NCBI GenBank assembly: GCA_905212505.1
Contig: CAJMEO010000011.1
Location: 1-10,008, forward strand
Direction of reading: 5' to 3'
From: an uncultured Christensenella sp.
GTDB lineage: Bacteria > Bacillota > Clostridia > Christensenellales > UBA1242
DNA: 10,008 bases
Shown: piece after piece, positions 8,306 through 10,008 of the stretch
Layout of the letters: each line of letters opens with the position of its first letter
How positions within the stretch are numbered: position 1 is the stretch's first letter
The notes under the pieces: generated by a model
Told to the model about the DNA's origin: nothing
The model's input: the letters and a program-made list of their open reading frames with translations, nothing else
Database searches by the model: none
Position numbers and translations under genes: made by a program

Positions 8306-9870
8306 TGAAAAAAAAGTTGATTTTGATTGGGGGCTCAACGGGAGTTGGCAAAACGAAGTTGAGTTTAAGGTGCAAAGACGAGTTTGATGGATATTTAATT
8401 TCTTGTGATAGTATGCAAATATATAAAGACATGGATATAGGCACAGCAAAAATAACAAAAAAAGAACAAGAATTATATCCACATGCATTAATTGATGTTG
8501 TTTGCCCTAATGAAGAGTTTAGTGTTTCTGACTATGTTAATTTAGCAAAACGCGAAATTGAAAAAGCATATCAGCAAAACAAAGTTCCTATTTTGGTTGG
8601 CGGAACGGGGCTTTACATGAAAAGTTTATTGTTTCCCTATTCGTTTTCTAGCACGGTAAAAAATGAAAAAATAAGGGAATATTACAAAAATTTAGCAAAC
8701 GAAAACGGAAATGAATTTGTTTATGAAATTTTAAAACAAAAAAACCCAAAGCGCGCAAGTTTGTTGCATCCTAATGATGTTAAGCGTGTTATAAGAAGTT
8801 TAGAAATCATTGATACTATTGGAGAATTTAAACAAGACGAATTAGTTTCAGAGTATGATTATAAACTTATTGTTTTAAATTGTGACAGAAAAGTTTTATA
8901 TGATCGTATAAATAAGCGTGTTGATGAAATGTTTGATGAAGGGCTGTTGGATGAAGTTAAAAATGTGATTAAAAAATATAACCTAACAAAAGAACATCAA
9001 AGCATGAAAGCCATTGGATATTCAGAATTTTTTGATTATTTTGAAGGGCATAAAACATTGGATTTAGTTAAAGAAAAAATCAAACAGGATTCGCGAAACT
9101 ATGCCAAAAGGCAAATAACCTGGTTTAAAGCCATGCCAAAAGCAAAATTCATGAGCATTGACAACATTGATGAAATTATTAAAGAACTTAAAATTTTTTT
9201 GAACGGCATAGTTATTGCTGTTGATGGCCCAAGTGCAAGTGGCAAAACAACAATTTGCGACAAACTTGCAAAAAGATTAGATATCAATCATTTATCAAGT
9301 GGGGCTCTTTACAGAGCGATAACTTTGTTTTGCAAGCAAAATTCAATTGATGTGAATTTGTTTGTAAACAATAATAAGGCTGAAATTCAAAAAATTTTAA
9401 AACAGATTAACATAAAAGTTGAATTTGAAGATTTCATTCAAAAAATATTTCTAAATAATATTGATGTAACAAATCTTTTAAACACTAATGAAATCTCAAA
9501 CATGGTTTGTTTTGTTTCACAAAACTTAATGGTTAGAGAGTTCGTCAGAAAAATTCAAACAGATTTGGCCCAAAAAGGGAATATAATAATTGATGGGAGA
9601 GATATCACTAGCATTGTTTTGAAAGATTGCAAAAATAAATTTTTTATAACAGCGTCTGTTCAAGAAAGAGCAAGACGAAGATATGAGCAATATAACAAAC
9701 AAATTCCAATTGATAAAATTGAACGAGATATTCAAAACCGAGATAAAATTGACCAAAACCGAGAACTTGCCCCACTAAAGATTGTAGAAGATGCAGTGGT
9801 GATCGACAGTTCAAATCTAACGATTGAAGAAACCGTTGACGAGATAATAAAAAATTTAAAACTAGATTAA
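8305..9870 (+). CDS. miaA-cmk: Composite protein: tRNA dimethylallyltransferase (MiaA) fused to cytidylate kinase (Cmk)
   Basis: One 521-codon frame encodes two complete enzymes. Residues 1 to about 298 are MiaA, which transfers a dimethylallyl group to A37 of tRNA. Its P-loop is GSTGVGKT (10-17), followed by DSMQIYKDMDIGTAK (Asp35 the likely catalytic base), GGTGLYMKSL, HPNDVKRVIRSLE, AIGYSEFF and YAKRQITWFK. Residues from about 301 to 521 are cytidylate kinase, with its own P-loop. MiaA proteins are usually about 300-315 residues and Cmk about 220, so both halves are full length with almost no linker. AAAAGGA at 8291-8297 lies seven bases before the ATG, which overlaps the mutL stop by one base. 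The junction contains seven T (9194-9200). With six T, MiaA would end at TGA after Phe298 and an overlapping TTG could start Cmk. The fusion is what the sequence shows; whether the cell makes one or two proteins is open. Confidence 0.9.
   Translation: MKKKLILIGGSTGVGKTKLSLRCKDEFDGYLISCDSMQIYKDMDIGTAKITKKEQELYPHALIDVVCPNEEFSVSDYVNLAKREIEKAYQQNKVPILVGGTGLYMKSLLFPYSFSSTVKNEKIREYYKNLANENGNEFVYEILKQKNPKRASLLHPNDVKRVIRSLEIIDTIGEFKQDELVSEYDYKLIVLNCDRKVLYDRINKRVDEMFDEGLLDEVKNVIKKYNLTKEHQSMKAIGYSEFFDYFEGHKTLDLVKEKIKQDSRNYAKRQITWFKAMPKAKFMSIDNIDEIIKELKIFLNGIVIAVDGPSASGKTTICDKLAKRLDINHLSSGALYRAITLFCKQNSIDVNLFVNNNKAEIQKILKQINIKVEFEDFIQKIFLNNIDVTNLLNTNEISNMVCFVSQNLMVREFVRKIQTDLAQKGNIIIDGRDITSIVLKDCKNKFFITASVQERARRRYEQYNKQIPIDKIERDIQNRDKIDQNRELAPLKIVEDAVVIDSSNLTIEETVDEIIKNLKLD
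9205..9867 (+). other. cmk: Cytidylate kinase domain within the miaA-cmk gene
   Basis: This part (residues 301-521) should phosphorylate CMP and dCMP with ATP. It begins GIVIAVDGPSASGKTT, with the P-loop at 308-315. SSGALYRA provides Ser332 and Arg337, VREFVRKIQTDLA lies near 412, and IDGRD contains Arg432-Asp433. ASVQERARRRYEQ follows, and the lid-proximal residues Arg479, Asp483 and Arg486 sit in RDKIDQNRELAPL. As I recall them, the CMP-binding residues of the E. coli enzyme have the same spacing (Ser36/Arg41; Arg181/Asp185/Arg188). The usual RDIGTVV is RDITSIV here. All expected catalytic residues are present, so I infer an active kinase. A possible separate start is TTG at 9199-9201, with only a weak AAAGAA far upstream. 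Confidence 0.9.
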
Positions 9871-9971
9871 TCAAATTTTTTTGTTTTTCTTTTCATATAA
9901 AAGAGAGTATAACAAAAAACTTTCAAACGATTTAAATTTAAAATAAAAATTTTAATTAAAAAGGATAAATT

Positions 9972-10008
9972 ATGCTATATAAAATATTATATATATTATG
10001 CTATTTAC
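9972..10008 (+). CDS. Start of an unidentified membrane-associated protein, cut by the window edge (PlsC candidate)
   Basis: Only twelve codons are present, reading MLYKILYILCYL, a hydrophobic N-terminus. AAAAAGGA ends at 9965, six bases before the ATG, matching the spacing of the other genes in this operon, so translation is credible. In many Bacillota cmk is followed by plsC (1-acylglycerol-3-phosphate acyltransferase), whose N-terminus often reads like MxYKxxxxLV. That makes PlsC the leading guess, based on context rather than homology. A second ATG at 9998 lies in another frame within a repeat of ATTATGCTAT and has no ribosome binding site. The 101-bp gap before this gene shows neither a GC-rich terminator nor a clear promoter. 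Confidence 0.5.
   Translation, partial: MLYKILYILCYL

Noticed and set aside
9850..9885. AAAAAATTT / AAATTTTTT around the miaA-cmk stop as a terminator
   Set aside because: The stem has only A-T pairs and would be weak. It is expected by chance in such AT-rich sequence.
9881..9913. TTGTTT and TATAAC or TATAAA as a promoter for the last gene
   Set aside because: Spacings are 9 or 21 bases, and no -35 match exists at 16-18 bases from either box.

Overview
The window is a very AT-rich piece of bacterial chromosome carrying housekeeping genes. It most resembles a low-GC Gram-positive (Bacillota, Clostridia-like) organism. The miaB-mutS-mutL-miaA order is typical of that group, the MutL has the endonuclease motifs of MutH-less bacteria, and there is a class A penicillin-binding protein. 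The code is standard: long genes have no in-frame TGA and Trp is TGG. I saw no mobile element, CRISPR array, tRNA, rRNA or sign of horizontal transfer. The genus cannot be named from the sequence alone.

Layout: a strong bidirectional hairpin terminator (about 40-98) closes the left side. A class A PBP (153-2411) is read leftwards into it. A 68-bp divergent intergenic region holds a near-consensus sigma-70/A promoter reading right. An operon-like run of same-strand genes follows: miaB (2480-3619), mutS (3705-6302), mutL (6302-8305) and a miaA-cmk composite gene (8305-9870). mutS/mutL and mutL/miaA each overlap by one base (TAATG), which suggests translational coupling. At the right edge a new gene begins (9972 to beyond the window), possibly plsC.

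Function: MiaA and MiaB catalyse successive steps of ms2i6A37 tRNA modification. They flank MutS and MutL, the mismatch recognition and nicking partners. The cytidylate kinase domain adds pyrimidine nucleotide supply. The PBP polymerises and cross-links peptidoglycan and appears to be transcribed separately.

The points most worth a second look are these. (1) MiaA and cytidylate kinase are fused in frame with essentially no linker, at a run of seven T; one T fewer would restore a TTG/TGA stop-start overlap and two separate proteins. (2) MiaB ends where its C-terminal TRAM tRNA-binding domain should begin, and the space before mutS is too short to hold it. (3) The miaB promoter places the predicted +1 exactly on the A of the ATG, so the mRNA is predicted to be leaderless, although downstream genes have good Shine-Dalgarno sites. 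No complete new biological system is evident.
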